A stretch of DNA of 64,000 nt. It comes from Neurospora crassa OR74A. Lineage: Eukaryota; Ascomycota; Sordariomycetes; Sordariales; Sordariaceae. Both the position numbers and the translations under genes were made by a program. Location: contig NC_026503.1 of the NCBI RefSeq assembly GCF_000182925.2, forward strand, positions 1,364,001 to 1,428,000. The letters run 5' to 3'. Numbering within the stretch: the first letter of the stretch is position 1; every line of letters starts with the position of its first letter. Under the pieces are notes generated by a model. That model had not been told where the DNA came from. It saw only the letters and a program-made list of their open reading frames with translations, and did no database searches. Below are positions 47,761-59,919 of this stretch, piece by piece.

Positions 47761-50700
47761 TCGGACGAACTACTCACCCTCTCTCCCCCCAACTTCCATG
47801 CCCAGTCCATACAACCAACTACACACACATTTTCGCTGGAAAATAATCACTAACAACCTCAACCCTACAACAGATCTGCACCGACCTCCTCTACCAACCC
47901 CTCACCCTCCTCGACTGCCTACACACCTTCTGCGGCGCCTGTCTAAAAGAATGGTTCGCCTCCCAAGCCTACCGCGCCGAAAACTCTCCTCTCCCACCGC
48001 CACCGCCCGCGGAACAACACAAGGTCTTCACCTGTCCAGCCTGCCGCGAGCCTGTGCGCGACACCAAGCACGATGCGCGCGTCGTCACCTTGCTAGAGAT
48101 GTTCCTGGCCATGAACCCCGAGCGAACAAGGGCGGAGGAGGAACGCAAGGAAATGGATGAGAGGTATCAAAAGGGGAGTAAAGTGCTGCCGAGGATCAAG
48201 CGGTGGGATGACAGGACGGAGGAGGAGAGGAGGCTGGATGAGGAGGAACGGAGGGTGTTGCATGAGGTGCAGGAGATGAGTTTGAGGGAGGCGTGGGCGG
48301 CTTTGGAGGCGAGCAATGGGAATGGTAGTATGTTAGGGACGGGCAGTGCGTCGGGGAGTATGGTGGGTATGGTAGGGGGAAGCGGGAGTGCGGTTGGGGG
48401 TTCATCGGAGAGGAGGAGGAGGGCATCACTGGCACCACATTCATCTCATCAGGGGAGGACGAGTAGGGATGTGAGTAGGAATAGGGCCTCGGGAAATGGA
48501 ACTGGGAGTATGGTGGGCAGGGATCGAGAGAGAATGAGGGATTCGTCGGCTGCGCCCAGCAGTAGCAGCAGGATACGAGCGCATAGCGCGACGCTGCATC
48601 CGGAGAATTATTATGCAGAGGAGAGGAGGAGGCTGAGGAGTGAATCACGGCAACGAGAGGCGGAAGAGCGGTCAAGGCAGCTTGAACACCAGTCATCTCT
48701 CAGGTCGCTGATCAGCGCGGATGACCTGGGCGATATCGATATCGAGCGGGAGGTTGAGGAGTTTGCGCGACAGATCCAGGAGGAAGGGCTGCTGGATGGA
48801 CTGGATCTGGATAACATCGACTTGGACAACAACGATGAGCTCAGCAAGAAGATCATGGAGGCGTACAGGAGACGGCACAGGGAGAGGATACGGGCGATTG
48901 CGGAGAGGAATGCAAGGAGGAATACTACTGCCAGTACGACACAACCATATAGGCCGGAGCCGTTGACGATCTCGAGGACGAGACCGCCATCGGATCACGC
49001 TTCGCACCCAGCGAGCGTACGCAGTGGGGTTTCACGGTCGAGGGAACCAAGTGCCAGCAGTAACGAAGAACGGCATCGATATCCTCCATCCGCGGGTTCG
49101 GCGCATTTGGAAGTTCAGGGAGCTTCGAGAAGGCGAAGGACGACAAGCGGTGGCAGCCGGAGTTCGACCATGCCAGTCCCGTCACAAGGCGAACAACCAC
49201 CTCCCCGTGTGTCAGCCCACCACCGTTCACAGACCGAAACTACGCAGCCAATCAGACCAAGCGCGGGAGTGGTCATGGAGACACGAAGCTCCAGTTCACC
49301 AACCATCAGCAGCAACCCGCTACTGACAACAACCACGGCAAACTCATCAGACATGAGGGCACTGTCGTTCAATGCTCGAGTGGCGGGGATAGGGGGCATA
49401 CAACCACACACGCAAACAGACGGTTCTTCGGATTCTGATAATTCAGGGAGGAGAAGGACAAGGACGACCACTGATCGACGACCTTCTGGACAATCAGAAC
49501 TTGCTTCCGCCTCGTCGGTACCCAACTTTGTATCAACCTCGGGCCCCGTAAGCACACATCTGGGCAGCACACCACCAGCACAGCCACCGCCCAGCATGCC
49601 GCGTTATCCGGAACCTGTCATCAACTGCAACGGCTGCGGCATGGAGCACATCGAGTATAAACTTCACTTCAACTGCTCCATCTGCCACAACGGCGACTGG
49701 AACATTTGTCTCGACTGCTGGCGCAAGCGCAAAGGATGCCTTCATTGGTTCGGTTTCGGCTACGCCGTCTGGCACCGATGGAACAAGATCAAAGCAAGTC
49801 ACCCAAACCTTCCTCCTCCGCACCGGCTGATCGCCGTCCGGTACATGCCGCCTCCCAAGCCAAGCGACACCAGTCCTCGCGCCCGCAGTCTAGCCAACCC
49901 TCTCGACCGCCTTCAAAGCGGTACGTTCTGCTGCCGCTGCTCTGCTTTTGCCAATGAGTGCTACTGGCGCTGCGAGTTCTGCAATGAAGGCGAATGGGGA
50001 TTCTGCAACAACTGCGTCAACCAGGAAAAAGCATGCTCGCACCCCTTGCAAGCCCTTACTTATATACCTCCATCTTTGTCCGGCTCTCCCAGCGGCACAC
50101 CACCAGCTGATTCTGCGGAATCAACCAGCCCACTCGCAAATCCATCAACAACAACCACAACCCGCTCCCGCTCCTCTTCCATCTCCCGCCCCTCATTCCT
50201 GTCTCTTCCACCCCCCTTCTCAAGACCTAACCTCTCCGGCCCTGCCACCGGCGCTTACAGACCTCTAACCTTCTCCCCGCCCTGCGAACTCTGCTCCGTC
50301 CCCATTCCTCCCCACGAACCACGCTTTCACTGCCCCTCTTGTCCATCCAAACACACGCTCCAGCCACGGGCAGGCGAATACAACCTCTGCCAGGGATGCT
50401 ACGACTCGCTAGTCCCAAATTCCGTAGCCGAAGAAAACGGTCCCCGCGGCTGGCGTCGCTGTCCACCCGCCGGCCACCGCATGACCATCGTTTCCTTTAT
50501 TACCGACGACCGAACGGGCGTTGAAAGGAGGAAAGTGTTGAACGAGATTGTCGGCGGACACCGCCTAAAGATTGAGAGTTTCCTGCTCGGGGGCGTAAGG
50601 GGAATGCAAATTTGGAGTTGGCAGCATGACGCGGAATCTTCGTCGTCGCCACTACTACTACCCTCTCCCACTTCCTCCCATGCCTCCCATACCTCGCATA

Positions 50701-51182
50701 CCTCCCGTCGTGCGTCCTCATCCTCTTCCAAAGCAGACCAAGACGACACCAACGACACCACCAACAACGACAACGAAGATGAAGACAAGCAACCCAACCA
50801 AAAATTCCTCCTTCTCCAACGTCTAGTCTCCCTAGACGTCTCCCACCCCGCCATCTTACCCGACCATTCCCCCTCAGAGGAAGACCCGTTATCCCCATCA
50901 TCACCACTTTTCTCACCAACCTCACCAACATCGCCTACCTCCTCATCAGCACCCCACCACCACGGCCGACTAACAACAACCGACCTGTTCCCACCCGATG
51001 GCGGCACGGGAACACGCGTGGTTGCCCGGTTTAGCTGGTACCGATCTTCCCCGGAAGCCAAGAACGAGCTGATTTTCCCCAAGGGGGCCGAGATCACCGA
51101 GGTGGAAGGGCTGAATGAGGAGTGGGGGGTGGGTTGGTATATGGGTGAAGTGGGATTGTTTCCTAGGGGGTATTGTATGTGA
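47470..51182 (+). CDS. RING finger, ZZ-like zinc finger and SH3 protein; putative E3 ubiquitin ligase
   Basis: Exon 1 47470-47547 and exon 2 47874-51182 give 1,128 aa. An N-terminal C3HC4 RING (CSIC at residues 25-28, LDCLHTFCGAC, FTCPACREPV) is split by the intron inside its first Cys pair. A charged segment and long Ser/Arg-rich disordered part follow. From about residue 611 come three Cys-rich units: CNGCGMEHIEYKLHFNCSIC, FCCRCSAFANECYWRCEFC and CELCSVPIPPHEPRFHCPSC, each followed by a CLDC/CNNC/CQGC-type pair, like ZZ-type fingers. The last 60 residues form an SH3 domain (ELIFPKGAEITEVEGLNEEW, then GWYMGEVGLFPRGYC). The layout suggests a ligase whose fingers and SH3 recruit partners; no substrate can be named. 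The protein runs across a 326 nt intron that holds a CAA microsatellite. Confidence 0.88.
47723..47760. repeat. CAA microsatellite in the RING gene intron
   Basis: About 12 CAA units inside the only intron of the RING/SH3 gene. Confidence 0.93.
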
Positions 51183-51811
51183 GGTGAGGTGATTTTTTTG
51201 CCGTTTGAAAACACTGTACATTACATTACTGTGAATGGAATGGAAGGGTATTTGAAACGGACGGGTTTGGTGAGATGGATGGATGGATGGATGGATGGGT
51301 AAATAGAGGGAGGTTGATGATGGAATGAAGATGATGAGAACATGAAGATGAAAGCTTGAATGATACTGGTACTACCCTACCTACTGATCACTAGCTAATT
51401 CATAATGAGTGAGTGAGTGAGTGAGAAGGCACTTGTTGAAAGTTAGGTGACATATCAAACTTGTGTGAATTAAGGTGCATTCATCCATTGAGCAAGGCAA
51501 TTAATATATTTGTGTTATGTTCAAAAAAAACCCTTTTAAATTGTATATTACGATTTCGTGACCATCCAAATGAGTGCCACAATATGACACTGATAATATG
51601 GATGTCTTAAGACTACTGCTTTTTCCGTCTATGGAGAACGATTACACACCTAACCATAAATTCCAGTTTAACTTTCCGGAAAGTGGATATATCTCCTTAT
51701 AGCAATGAAATTTCTTCGCAGGCTTTATAAATACGGACGGACGATGCAAAATGAGCGCAAAAAGAGAGAGGGAGAATACAAGTCAAAGACCCCAAATCAA
51801 GACGGTTTCTT
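51183..51811. other. 3' intergenic region between convergent genes
   Basis: Ends of the RING/SH3 and XPB genes. Contains an ATGG repeat near 51278-51298 and a GTGA repeat near 51407-51425, but no gene. Confidence 0.7.
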
Positions 51812-54400
51812 CTAGCCCTGTCTCGCCAAAGCCCGACTCCTCTCCTTCTCCCTCTGCAGCTTCTTGAAGAAGGCGCTCTGCTCCGCCTTGGCGGCACCCT
51901 TCTTCTTCAACCCCTTATTCGCCGCCTTGTTCTGCTCAATGTACGCCATATCCTGACCACCACTGAGCTCGCCCAGGGTTCCAGCCATTCTCCGAACCGC
52001 CGCCGCTCTGCCCTTTGCGCCACCCCTTCCGCGCCCGACCTTACCAAACAGATCGTCCGTCTCGACATCATCCTCGGCGCCCTTTTCATTGTCGACCAGT
52101 GTGCGCTGCAGCAGCTCGCGCCGCTCCTGCGCCGTGGCGAAGGCCAGGTCGGGCGTGTTCTCGATGTTGGCCAGCTGCGTGATCACCTTGAAGGCGTAGC
52201 CCTGGTCGACCAGGAAGGCCTGGCGCTTGGACGAGTAGTACATTTCCTGCGTGTCTTTGGACACGAGTGAGTAAAAGAAGGCGTTGAAGCCGACGTCGTT
52301 ACGGCGCTTGGCTCGGAGGATACGGCCTAGGCGCTGGGCTTCCTGACGACGGGAACCGAAGTGGGAGGAGATTTGGATGAGACAGGTGGCTTCGGGCAAG
52401 TCGAGCGAGGTGTCGCCGATCTTGGAGAGGAAGAGCGTGTTGACTTGCGGGTTGTGCTGGAAGTTTTCGAGCACTTGCATGCGCTCGGCTTGGCCGGTGC
52501 CGCCGTAGATAAAGACTTTATTTAGCTTGAGGGCGTATTGTTTTAGTGAGTACAGCTCGTCGGAGAAGACGATGATCTTGTCGCCGCGGGCTTCGTGGTA
52601 GTTGATCAGGTACTGGCAGGCCTGGAACTTTCGGGGGTTCATGGCGTAAAGAGTGCGCTTCATGCGCGAGTTGGCACGAAGATACTCGTCGTAGAACTCG
52701 GTGGGCATAGGACACCACACCTCTGCGCACTGGACCTTGGCGATGTGACCCTTTTCGGATAGCTCCATCCAGTTGGCCTCGTAGAGCTTGGGGCCGATTA
52801 GGAAGTTCAAGTGGGAAATCTTGTCGTCTTCTCTGAGCAGGGTGGCTGTGAGACCCAGCTTGGAGTGCGACTTGATGGAAGAGATAACTCTTCGGAAGAC
52901 GTCGGCAGGGACGACGTGGACCTCGTCGAGAAGCATCAGACCCCATTCACGACTCTTGAGGAAATCCATCATCTTCTTGGAGTCGTGAGATCGTTCTCGG
53001 TTGTTGGTAACCATAGAATATGTAGTAACAATGATACCCGTATTACCAGAGAACTTGTTCTTGCTCTCAGCGGTAAAGACGGCAATATCGTCGGGGTTGA
53101 TGTTGGACCACTTGAGGAACTCCTGGCGCCATTGCACGACGGACATACTGCTGGTACACAGGACGATGACACCCTTTTTGATGGTGCAGGCAGCCGTAAT
53201 GCCGACCAAGGTCTTGCCTGCACCGCACGGCAGAACAATGATGCCACTCTTTGCTCTGCCGTTACCAAACATTTTGCTGAGACTCTGCTCCTGGTACGGA
53301 CGAATCTGTGTGTTTGGTCGCAGATCGATTTCCAGATCCGCGTTATTAGAGTCGTTCCTGAAGTCGTACTCCTCCAAGATGGGAAATCCTAGGTCAAGAC
53401 AGCGTCGTTGGACAATCTCGACGGCGGTTTCGGGGATCTCAAAGGCATGGACGGCGTCCTTGTCGTCCTCGTCGTCTTCCTCATTGATGGCTGCGTAGAG
53501 GTCTGCCTCGTTAGTCGCCGCAGCGTCCGCGGCCCCATCCTCGGCAGTCTTCTTGTTGCCAGACTTGTTGAGGCCTGCCTGGTTCACACCGGCGGCATCT
53601 TTGGTGCCGGGGATGACCAGGCCGCCCATGGTGGGCGCATAGGAGGTGGTAATATCACCGGAGCCCTGGACACGCCACTTTCCGATTACTTCATCGCGGA
53701 GCAGCTTCTGCAACAACTCGGCATCCGAGCTTTCTACAAAGTACTTGTTGTTATTCAGCACGAGTTTCACCTTGCCGTAGCTCTTTGTGCACGACTCAAT
53801 GAAGAGACGAATGGACTCGGGCAGGGGGGTCTTGAGGAAGCGATCCAGGGTGTCTATAATATCCTTTGACTGCAGGCCAATGGACACACCAGCGTAGAGA
53901 CTGTGGGCGGTCAACTGATACTCATGCAGGAAATGCGGCCGTGACTTGGGCTCGGCAATGGTGACGAGGAAGTCGGTGACGCGGTCGGCGTCCGGGCTGA
54001 ACTTCTCGAGTATGATGGTGCCCTTCTCCGGGTCGATCCACAGCGGCTTCTGGTCGTGGTCGGGTTTCAAGTTCAGATACGAAAAGTCGCGTTTCCCGCT
54101 GCCAAAGAACTGGGTGGCGCCGTCACGATGACTGCCGCCACCGTCCTGTCGGGCCTGGAAACGGCTACTATCGACGGCCCATGTATTGACGAACTCGTCG
54201 GCCTCGCGGGCAATCACCTCCTCTTTCCTCTTGATGACCTCGTCGACGTCGTCGTCGTTCAAATCATCATCGCCGTCCGACTGGAACGAGCTCTCGAGGC
54301 TGCGGGGAGTCGCGGGGCCGGGAGTGGACAGGGCCGAAGTGCGGCCAGCTTTGGCAACGCCGGCCTGGGGGGCGCCGACCGCTTTTCGCTTGGGCGGCAT
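51812..54400 (-). CDS. ssl2: TFIIH DNA helicase/translocase XPB (Ssl2/Rad25)
   Basis: 3'-5' DNA translocase of TFIIH that opens promoters for RNA polymerase II and DNA around lesions in nucleotide excision repair. 862 aa in a single exon. The N-terminal damage-recognition-like region (about 100-260) has [20 protein letters not shown]. Helicase motifs: Walker A PCGAGKT at 391-397, DEVH at 492-495, [10 protein letters not shown] which joins motif III to the XPB RED motif, [11 protein letters not shown] (motif V) and [11 protein letters not shown] (motif VI). A Lys/Arg-rich tail with GRGRGG ends the protein. Start ATG at 54400 opens with a basic MPPKRKAVG. Length is close to that of other XPB proteins (about 780-860 aa). 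Divergent to the CHY zinc-finger gene. Confidence 0.98.
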   Translation of the reverse strand: MPPKRKAVGAPQAGVAKAGRTSALSTPGPATPRSLESSFQSDGDDDLNDDDVDEVIKRKEEVIAREADEFVNTWAVDSSRFQARQDGGGSHRDGATQFFGSGKRDFSYLNLKPDHDQKPLWIDPEKGTIILEKFSPDADRVTDFLVTIAEPKSRPHFLHEYQLTAHSLYAGVSIGLQSKDIIDTLDRFLKTPLPESIRLFIESCTKSYGKVKLVLNNNKYFVESSDAELLQKLLRDEVIGKWRVQGSGDITTSYAPTMGGLVIPGTKDAAGVNQAGLNKSGNKKTAEDGAADAAATNEADLYAAINEEDDEDDKDAVHAFEIPETAVEIVQRRCLDLGFPILEEYDFRNDSNNADLEIDLRPNTQIRPYQEQSLSKMFGNGRAKSGIIVLPCGAGKTLVGITAACTIKKGVIVLCTSSMSVVQWRQEFLKWSNINPDDIAVFTAESKNKFSGNTGIIVTTYSMVTNNRERSHDSKKMMDFLKSREWGLMLLDEVHVVPADVFRRVISSIKSHSKLGLTATLLREDDKISHLNFLIGPKLYEANWMELSEKGHIAKVQCAEVWCPMPTEFYDEYLRANSRMKRTLYAMNPRKFQACQYLINYHEARGDKIIVFSDELYSLKQYALKLNKVFIYGGTGQAERMQVLENFQHNPQVNTLFLSKIGDTSLDLPEATCLIQISSHFGSRRQEAQRLGRILRAKRRNDVGFNAFFYSLVSKDTQEMYYSSKRQAFLVDQGYAFKVITQLANIENTPDLAFATAQERRELLQRTLVDNEKGAEDDVETDDLFGKVGRGRGGAKGRAAAVRRMAGTLGELSGGQDMAYIEQNKAANKGLKKKGAAKAEQSAFFKKLQREKERSRALARQG

Positions 54401-55204
54401 TATGTGTATGACGAAAACGTGATCTCCTTTCTTTCTTTCTTGTCTCTGCTCTGTTTTATCTATTTCTAGCAGTTTCAGTTCTAGAAGGATGGATTAGCAG
54501 GCGGACAAATGAAGAATGCCAGTGCAGTGGCAAAAAAAGAATACAAGGTTGAAAGGATGGGAGTTTGAAATGGATGATGAAATTCCACTTTGTCTTTTGT
54601 ACGCTACGGTAGATACCTGGCTCTACAAGCAGAGGTATTGTAGGGTACAAGTACAGCAGGCCTAGTTTGCTTACACTGCGGTTCCTGTCCTGTTATGGAA
54701 ATTGTTAAGGCGATACCGTAGGAGCCGGGCGCCCGAGCCGCTGTGACAGCAAGGCCGACAGGGGCCAGACACGCTAGTTTAGTCATCAGCCACGCTTATT
54801 TTGTGGGGAAGCGAGTCTTCTGGAGCCAACCTGGAAGTGGAGGGAACCGTTCGGCGTTCAGTGCACTCCCTCAGTTGCAGGCTCCACCCGTGTCACCCGC
54901 TGTCCAGTCCGAAAAGCACCCCGCGTTGAGTGGTGGTCGGGTCGGTTCTGGTCTGGGTGGGTGGACGAAGGGGGGGGCGACGGGACGACCGCGTTAAGTG
55001 CCGTGATAAAGTTCGGTGAACCCTTTTTTTTCCGGACGTGAACATTGGCGATCAAGGAGAACGAAGCGACGTCGAAAGAATCTTGGTGTCGTACATACCA
55101 CATAGAACCCAACAACGACGAAATATCATAAAATCAGGGATCAGAACGAGCCATCTACACTATCTACCTCTCTGCGCATAAGTAACCTCTTCCTGTCTGT
55201 CATC
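54401..55204. promoter_or_regulatory. Divergent upstream region of XPB and CHY-finger genes
   Basis: 804 bp between start codons, including a G-rich patch near 54955-54985. No gene is supported and I recognise no specific site. Confidence 0.5.
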
Positions 55205-55839
55205 ATGTGGTAAGTAAACTCCCACCTGCCATGCCATGACCTGACACTTCGGCATGCCTTCTACTTATGTTCCCCTTGTTTGCTCGTGTAGACCACTTCC
55301 ACGAACCACCTGCTAACTAGATCCTCTCCCATCCAGTAAACACGTTCTCAATGCTCAAGTCTCCATCCGGTCACCATGCTGTACGTAACCTCAGTCTCAA
55401 ATAAACGAACCACCACGATTCCCTATTACCAGTATACAACGACAACAACACCGAACATCGCAGCCATATAAACATGACCTCTAACTCTACACCCACCTCC
55501 TACGCAGGCCGCAAATGGTTCGACTGTCCCGAATGCCACGCCGAGTCCGAGTCGCACCCCCTTAAGAAGACACTCGAGATGACTTTTGCCTGCAAAAAGT
55601 GCAAAAAGTGTTTCCGCAAGGATGCGACCGAGTTCGAGGATTCCGACGAATACTGCCCGCACTGCGACAACCACTACATCATCGAGGCCGTGACGCCCAA
55701 GGCTGCTCTCAGGGTCGAGGGCGAGGATGCGAGAATGGATGCGCGCATGCTCAAGGACGAAAGAGTCAAGCAAACGAAGAAGACCATGAACCAGATCTCG
55801 ATATTTGACCCGGATGTGGACGCTGATAAGCTTGGTTGA
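55205..55839 (+). CDS. Small CHY zinc-finger protein
   Basis: Three exons: 55205-55209, 55337-55380 and 55508-55839, giving 126 aa. The first coding exon is just ATGTG. Splicing rebuilds the CHY-finger core: MCKHVLNAQVSIRSPCC runs into RKWFDCPECHAESESHPL, then FACKKCKKCFRKD and YCPHCDNHYII. Reading from the later ATG at 55474 would lose the first Cys/His ligands, so I prefer the spliced model. Both introns have CTAAC branch points (CTGCTAACTAG, CTCTAACTC). CHY fingers occur in Hot13 of the mitochondrial intermembrane space and in E3 ligases such as Pirh2; this short protein has no RING and no presequence, so its role is open. The C-terminal third is charged and probably helical. Confidence 0.88.
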
Positions 55840-56188
55840 GTGGCTGGGCTGTTGGAGTTGGAGTTGAAGTTGGAGTTGGAGTACGGAATCACAACGCAGC
55901 GAGGAAGGGAAAAAAGAGATACCATTTAGAGAAGCATATAATCAAACTGGGTGGCTTGTTGTCACTCACATCATATTGCACATCGCACCATTATTCCGTC
56001 CGTTCAGGACCTTGCTTGGTCGTCATTCGTGGTATTACTTGTGTACCTAAAGGCGTCTTCCTTCTATCTTTCTGAAACGTGGTACGCAGTAGCAGCAGCA
56101 TCAAGACATCTCTGCTACATCATGCCATACCCATCTCCGCCGCCGCAGATACCTTTACTCATTCGACTTGCTCGCGCCAACCCCGCCT
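55840..56188. other. Short 3' intergenic stretch between convergent genes
   Basis: Ends of the CHY-finger and proteasome genes, with a few GGAGTT repeats near 55853-55880. Nothing else is seen. Confidence 0.7.
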
Positions 56189-57315
56189 TTAGTGGTCACC
56201 TGGCTCATCCTGGCTCCTGGTCAGTATGGCAGCAGTGCCCGTACCAGGAGTCCGGCCCTTCTTCTTCTTGTCCGCCTCCTCCTGCTTCTCCTGCTCAATG
56301 TTCTTGACGTAGTTCTCAATGTCCTCCACAGGGAGCATCTCGAGCTCCTTGCCAGGAGCCATGATGGCGATCTCAATGTTCTTGGCGCCCGTTTGCACAA
56401 CTTCGAGTAGGGACTTGATGGTCAGGCGGATCGTAGCCTCCCGGTCCATGTCGTCCTTGTAGTTGCGCTCGAGGAATTCGCGAACCGTCTTGCTTGACCG
56501 GCCGATGGCGTTGGCTTTCCTGCGGGGGTGTTAGCTCCATCCATGCTCAGGAACGTCTGTGTTGTGGCGGTAGGTTTGTGTGGACTGACCATGCAGAGTA
56601 AATGCCCGAGGGCTCGGTCTGGTAGAGTCTGGGAACATCGCTGCCGTTGTCGAAGCCGACGATCAAGGTGCTAATACCAAAAGGACGAACACCACCGCTC
56701 TGTGTATACCGCTGCTGCACGCCGGCAACATACTTTGTAATGTACTCAATCGTGACGGGGTCCTCAAGGTTGAGACGGTGCGACTGGGCTTCTAGGCGAG
56801 CCTTGTCCACCAAGATTCTGGCATCGGCGTTCAGCCCGGCAAAGGCGAGGCAAACGTGCTTGTCGACCAGGCCAATCTTGGAGGGGGTGATTCTTGTGTC
56901 TTGGAGCTTCATGGCCGACCTCTTTTCGCAACCAAGGACGACGACATCCTTGCCCTTTACGCCCACCGCGCAGGTACCTATGTGTATCTCCGCGTTAGAC
57001 ACCTGTAGGACCTCCAACCGAGCTGGGACAGTGTCGGATCTGGGTCTAGGCGACAGCGCATACCTCTCTTGACAGCTTCACCGGCATACTCGACTTGGAA
57101 AACGTGTCCATCGGGACTATTCGAATGTTAGTTGGTGGGGTTCTCGGGGTTCGCATCGCATAACGTCGATATCGAGGTGTGACGGACCTGAAGACTGGAT
57201 GAGGTTATGGGTTAGCGGGGCCATGATCGCGGCTGGGGCAGAGACATGGATGGACATGGGAATGTGGACGAGGTGATGATGTACCTGAAAGAGCTCTGTC
57301 GTATCCGGACGCCAT
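56189..57315 (-). CDS. pre6: 20S proteasome subunit alpha-4 (Pre6/PSMA7 type)
   Basis: Structural outer-ring subunit of the 20S core. Five exons: 57315-57285, 57194-57188 (only 7 nt, TCTTCAG), 57116-57064, 56977-56590 and 56519-56189, giving 269 aa. The microexon is required to rebuild the alpha signature [20 protein letters not shown], followed by [19 protein letters not shown]; without it the frame is lost. The introns on each side carry GCTAAC and ACTAAC branch points. Further family blocks: [40 protein letters not shown], and [15 protein letters not shown]. The C-terminus is a Lys/Glu-rich tail followed by about 20 extra residues compared with the usual 250 or so. Shares an upstream region with the dehydrogenase gene. 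Confidence 0.96.
57188..57194 (-). other. 7 nt microexon of the proteasome alpha-4 gene
   Basis: TCTTCAG flanked by acceptor CCAG (57198-57195) and donor GTCCGT. Joined to the exons on either side it reads S-V-F-S-P-D-G, exactly the family consensus. Introns of 90 and 71 nt flank it, both with CTAAC branch points. Confidence 0.92.
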
Positions 57316-58121
57316 GGTTTACTGCTGGGTATCAATCGTGGTGTTGTTGGGTCGGTGAATCGGAGCTGATGCGCCGGGGAGATTAGGTAGATAACAGGAC
57401 TGGTCGCAAGTATGGCAAGGAATGGAAACAAAGTCGTGTTGTTGGTTGGCAAGTGGATGGCCTGAAGTTGGGGTTCGGGATGGAGGCTGCGAAGCTGTGA
57501 CGACTGACGACTTGAACGGGCGACACTCACCCACCAGAACGGGAGCTTCCACCTCTCAGCGTCAACAATGTCCCCTCAAACAGGCCCACCTAAGCTCAGG
57601 GCAGGTAGGTACAACAGCGGGATATGCCCCCTGTAGTACTGTGGCAGGCGGGAACAACCTAACTGCAGGCAGGCAGGCAGACAGGCGGGCAACGACGCGC
57701 TGCTGTGAAAGGCCAGACCCTGTAGAGGCACCTGTCTTCTCTTGGCTACCTACCTATCTAGTGTACGAAAACAACCCCAACAGCTTGTCAAATGCCAGTA
57801 GAGAGAGCACTAACAAAATTCGCCACATATCATAGCTTCTCATTGTTAGTTCCTTATCAGTCGAAAGACTTTTTGACTCAGTCTGCTTCAAGCGTAGTCA
57901 GTTAACCCTGGTGAAAGTCACTGATACCACAGCCAACCCTGGTGTTCCAGAAAGTCTACACTGGAGTTCCAAAGGACGGGAGAAGGAAGCAATTGGTGAA
58001 CACAGCGATATCGGGAACAAGGACGACCAGGTTCTCCAAATACCTGTAACAAAGTTTCCGTTTTCTTTTTTTTTTCCTGTTCTCTCTTTGCAACTCCAGA
58101 GACTAGTCCATCATCACCAAC
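57316..58121. promoter_or_regulatory. Divergent upstream region of proteasome and dehydrogenase genes
   Basis: 806 bp between start codons. I looked for the yeast Rpn4/PACE site GGTGGCAAA and did not see it. A short CAGG repeat lies at about 57665-57683. No gene is supported. Confidence 0.5.
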
Positions 58122-59919
58122 ATGGCCTGCCGACATCGGTCCTCGACGACAACCCTCGCCAGACTGGCCAAGCCAGCAAGACTCACTCCCAGACTGAGCA
58201 CTCAGCCCCAGCTTCAGTCCCAGGTTGCGTCGGCGGCCCGGTGCTTCAGCAGCTCTCGCCCCCGCCAGCTCAAAGAGACTAGATGCCAGCAGGGCAAGTT
58301 CACCAGCGAGACCTACCCTGAACTCAAGAGGGATCCTCGCTATGGCCAGGTCACCAAGGAACATGTCGACTATTTCAAGGGTCTTTTGGGCACCGAGTCT
58401 GCTGTCATTGATGGCGTGACCAACGAGAACGCCACCGATGATATCGAGCCCTTCAACAGCGATTGGATGCGCAAGTATCGTGGCCACTGCAGACTCGTCC
58501 TCAAGCCAAGCTCGACTGAGGAGGTCAGCAAGATCCTCAAGTACTGCAATGACAACAAGCTGGCTGTCGTCCCCCAGGGCGGCAACACTGGCCTCGTCGG
58601 TGGCTCCGTCCCCGTGTTCGATGAGATTGTCCTCAACATGGGTCGTATGAACAACATCATCGAGTTCGACGAGGTTTCCGGTATCCTGACTGTCGAGGCT
58701 GGTGCCATTCTCGAGGTTGTTGACCAGTTCCTGGCCAGCAAGGGCTACATCTTCCCCTTGGATCTCGGTGCCAAGGGTTCGTGCCATATTGGAGGCAACC
58801 TCTCAACCAACGCCGGTGGTCTCCGTCTCTTGAGGTACGGAAGCTTGCACGGAACGACTCTCGGTATCGAGGCTGTCCTTCCTGATGGTACCGTTGTCGA
58901 TGATCTCTGCAAGTTGCGCAAGAACAACACTGGCTACGATCTCAAGCAGCTCTTTATTGGCTCTGAGGGCACTATTGGTGTCATTACCAAGGCTGTCATC
59001 CAGTGCCCCCAGCGTCCCAAGGCTCAGAACGTCGCCCTGTTCGGTCTTGAGTCCTACGAGGCTGCCCAACAGGCCTTCCGTGAGGCCAAGGGTCACTTGT
59101 CCGAGATTCTCTCTGCTTTCGAGCTCATGGACGCCGGCAGCCAGGCTCTTGTGCGCCAAGTAACCAAGAAGAACTCGCCTCTCGAGGGCGAGTACCCCTT
59201 CTACTGCTTGATCGAAACCAGCGGATCCAACTCCGATCACGATGGTGAGAAGCTCCAGACCTTCCTTGAGGACGTCATGGAGAAGGGTATCGTTGTCGAC
59301 GGCACTCTTGCCCAGGACGAGACCCAGGTCAAGGCTCTTTGGAGCTGGCGTGAAGGCATCACGGAAGCCCTTGGTCACCTTGGTGGTGTGTACAAGTACG
59401 ATGTCTCTATCCCTCTCCCTGAGATGTACCAGCTTGTCGAGGACACCAAGGCCCGCGTTGAGGAGGCCGGCCTCCTCGGTGACACGGATGAGCACCCGGT
59501 GCGTGCTGTTGTAGGATACGGACACATGGGCGACTCCAACCTTCACCTTAACGTGTCTACCCGTCGCTTCGACGAGCGGGTGGAAAAGGTTCTTGAGCCT
59601 TTCGTCTACGAGTGGATCTCCAAGCGCCAGGGCAGCATCAGCGCCGAACACGGTCTTGGCCTCGCCAAGAAGAAGTACATTGGGTACAGCCGTACTCCCA
59701 CCATGGTCGGGTTGATGAAGCAGCTCAAGGACCTCTATGACCCGGTAAGTTGATGAGCCTATGACACACCCTGGTTTTTTGCCCCGCCCGCCACCAGCCC
59801 TACTGCCCCTAGTTCGACCCCGGAATCACATCGCCCTCAACTGCGGCCCCAAATGATGAACTCCTGCTAACCAGTGATTCTCTCAGAACGCCATCTTGAA
59901 CCCTTACAAGTATATCTAA
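58122..59919 (+). CDS. Mitochondrial FAD-linked D-2-hydroxyglutarate/D-lactate dehydrogenase (Dld2/Aip2 type)
   Basis: Oxidises D-2-hydroxyacids in the mitochondrial matrix. Exon 1 58122-59744 and exon 2 59887-59919 give 551 aa. A basic Ser/Arg-rich presequence (MACRHRSSTTTLARLAKPAR and on to RCFSSSRP) fits mitochondrial import. FAD-binding domain: PQGGNTGLVGGSVPV, GNLSTNAGGLRLLRYGSLHG and GSEGTIGVITKAVIQCP. C-terminal FAD-oxidase domain: GVYKYDVSIPLPEMY, GYGHMGDSNLHLNVS (metal/substrate-binding His residues) and SAEHGLGLAKK. The last exon adds NAILNPYKYI, the normal family C-terminus; unspliced reading stops early after DPVS. Its resemblance to D2HGDH is closer than to cytochrome-c type Dld1, but the substrate cannot be settled from sequence alone. 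Confidence 0.95.
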
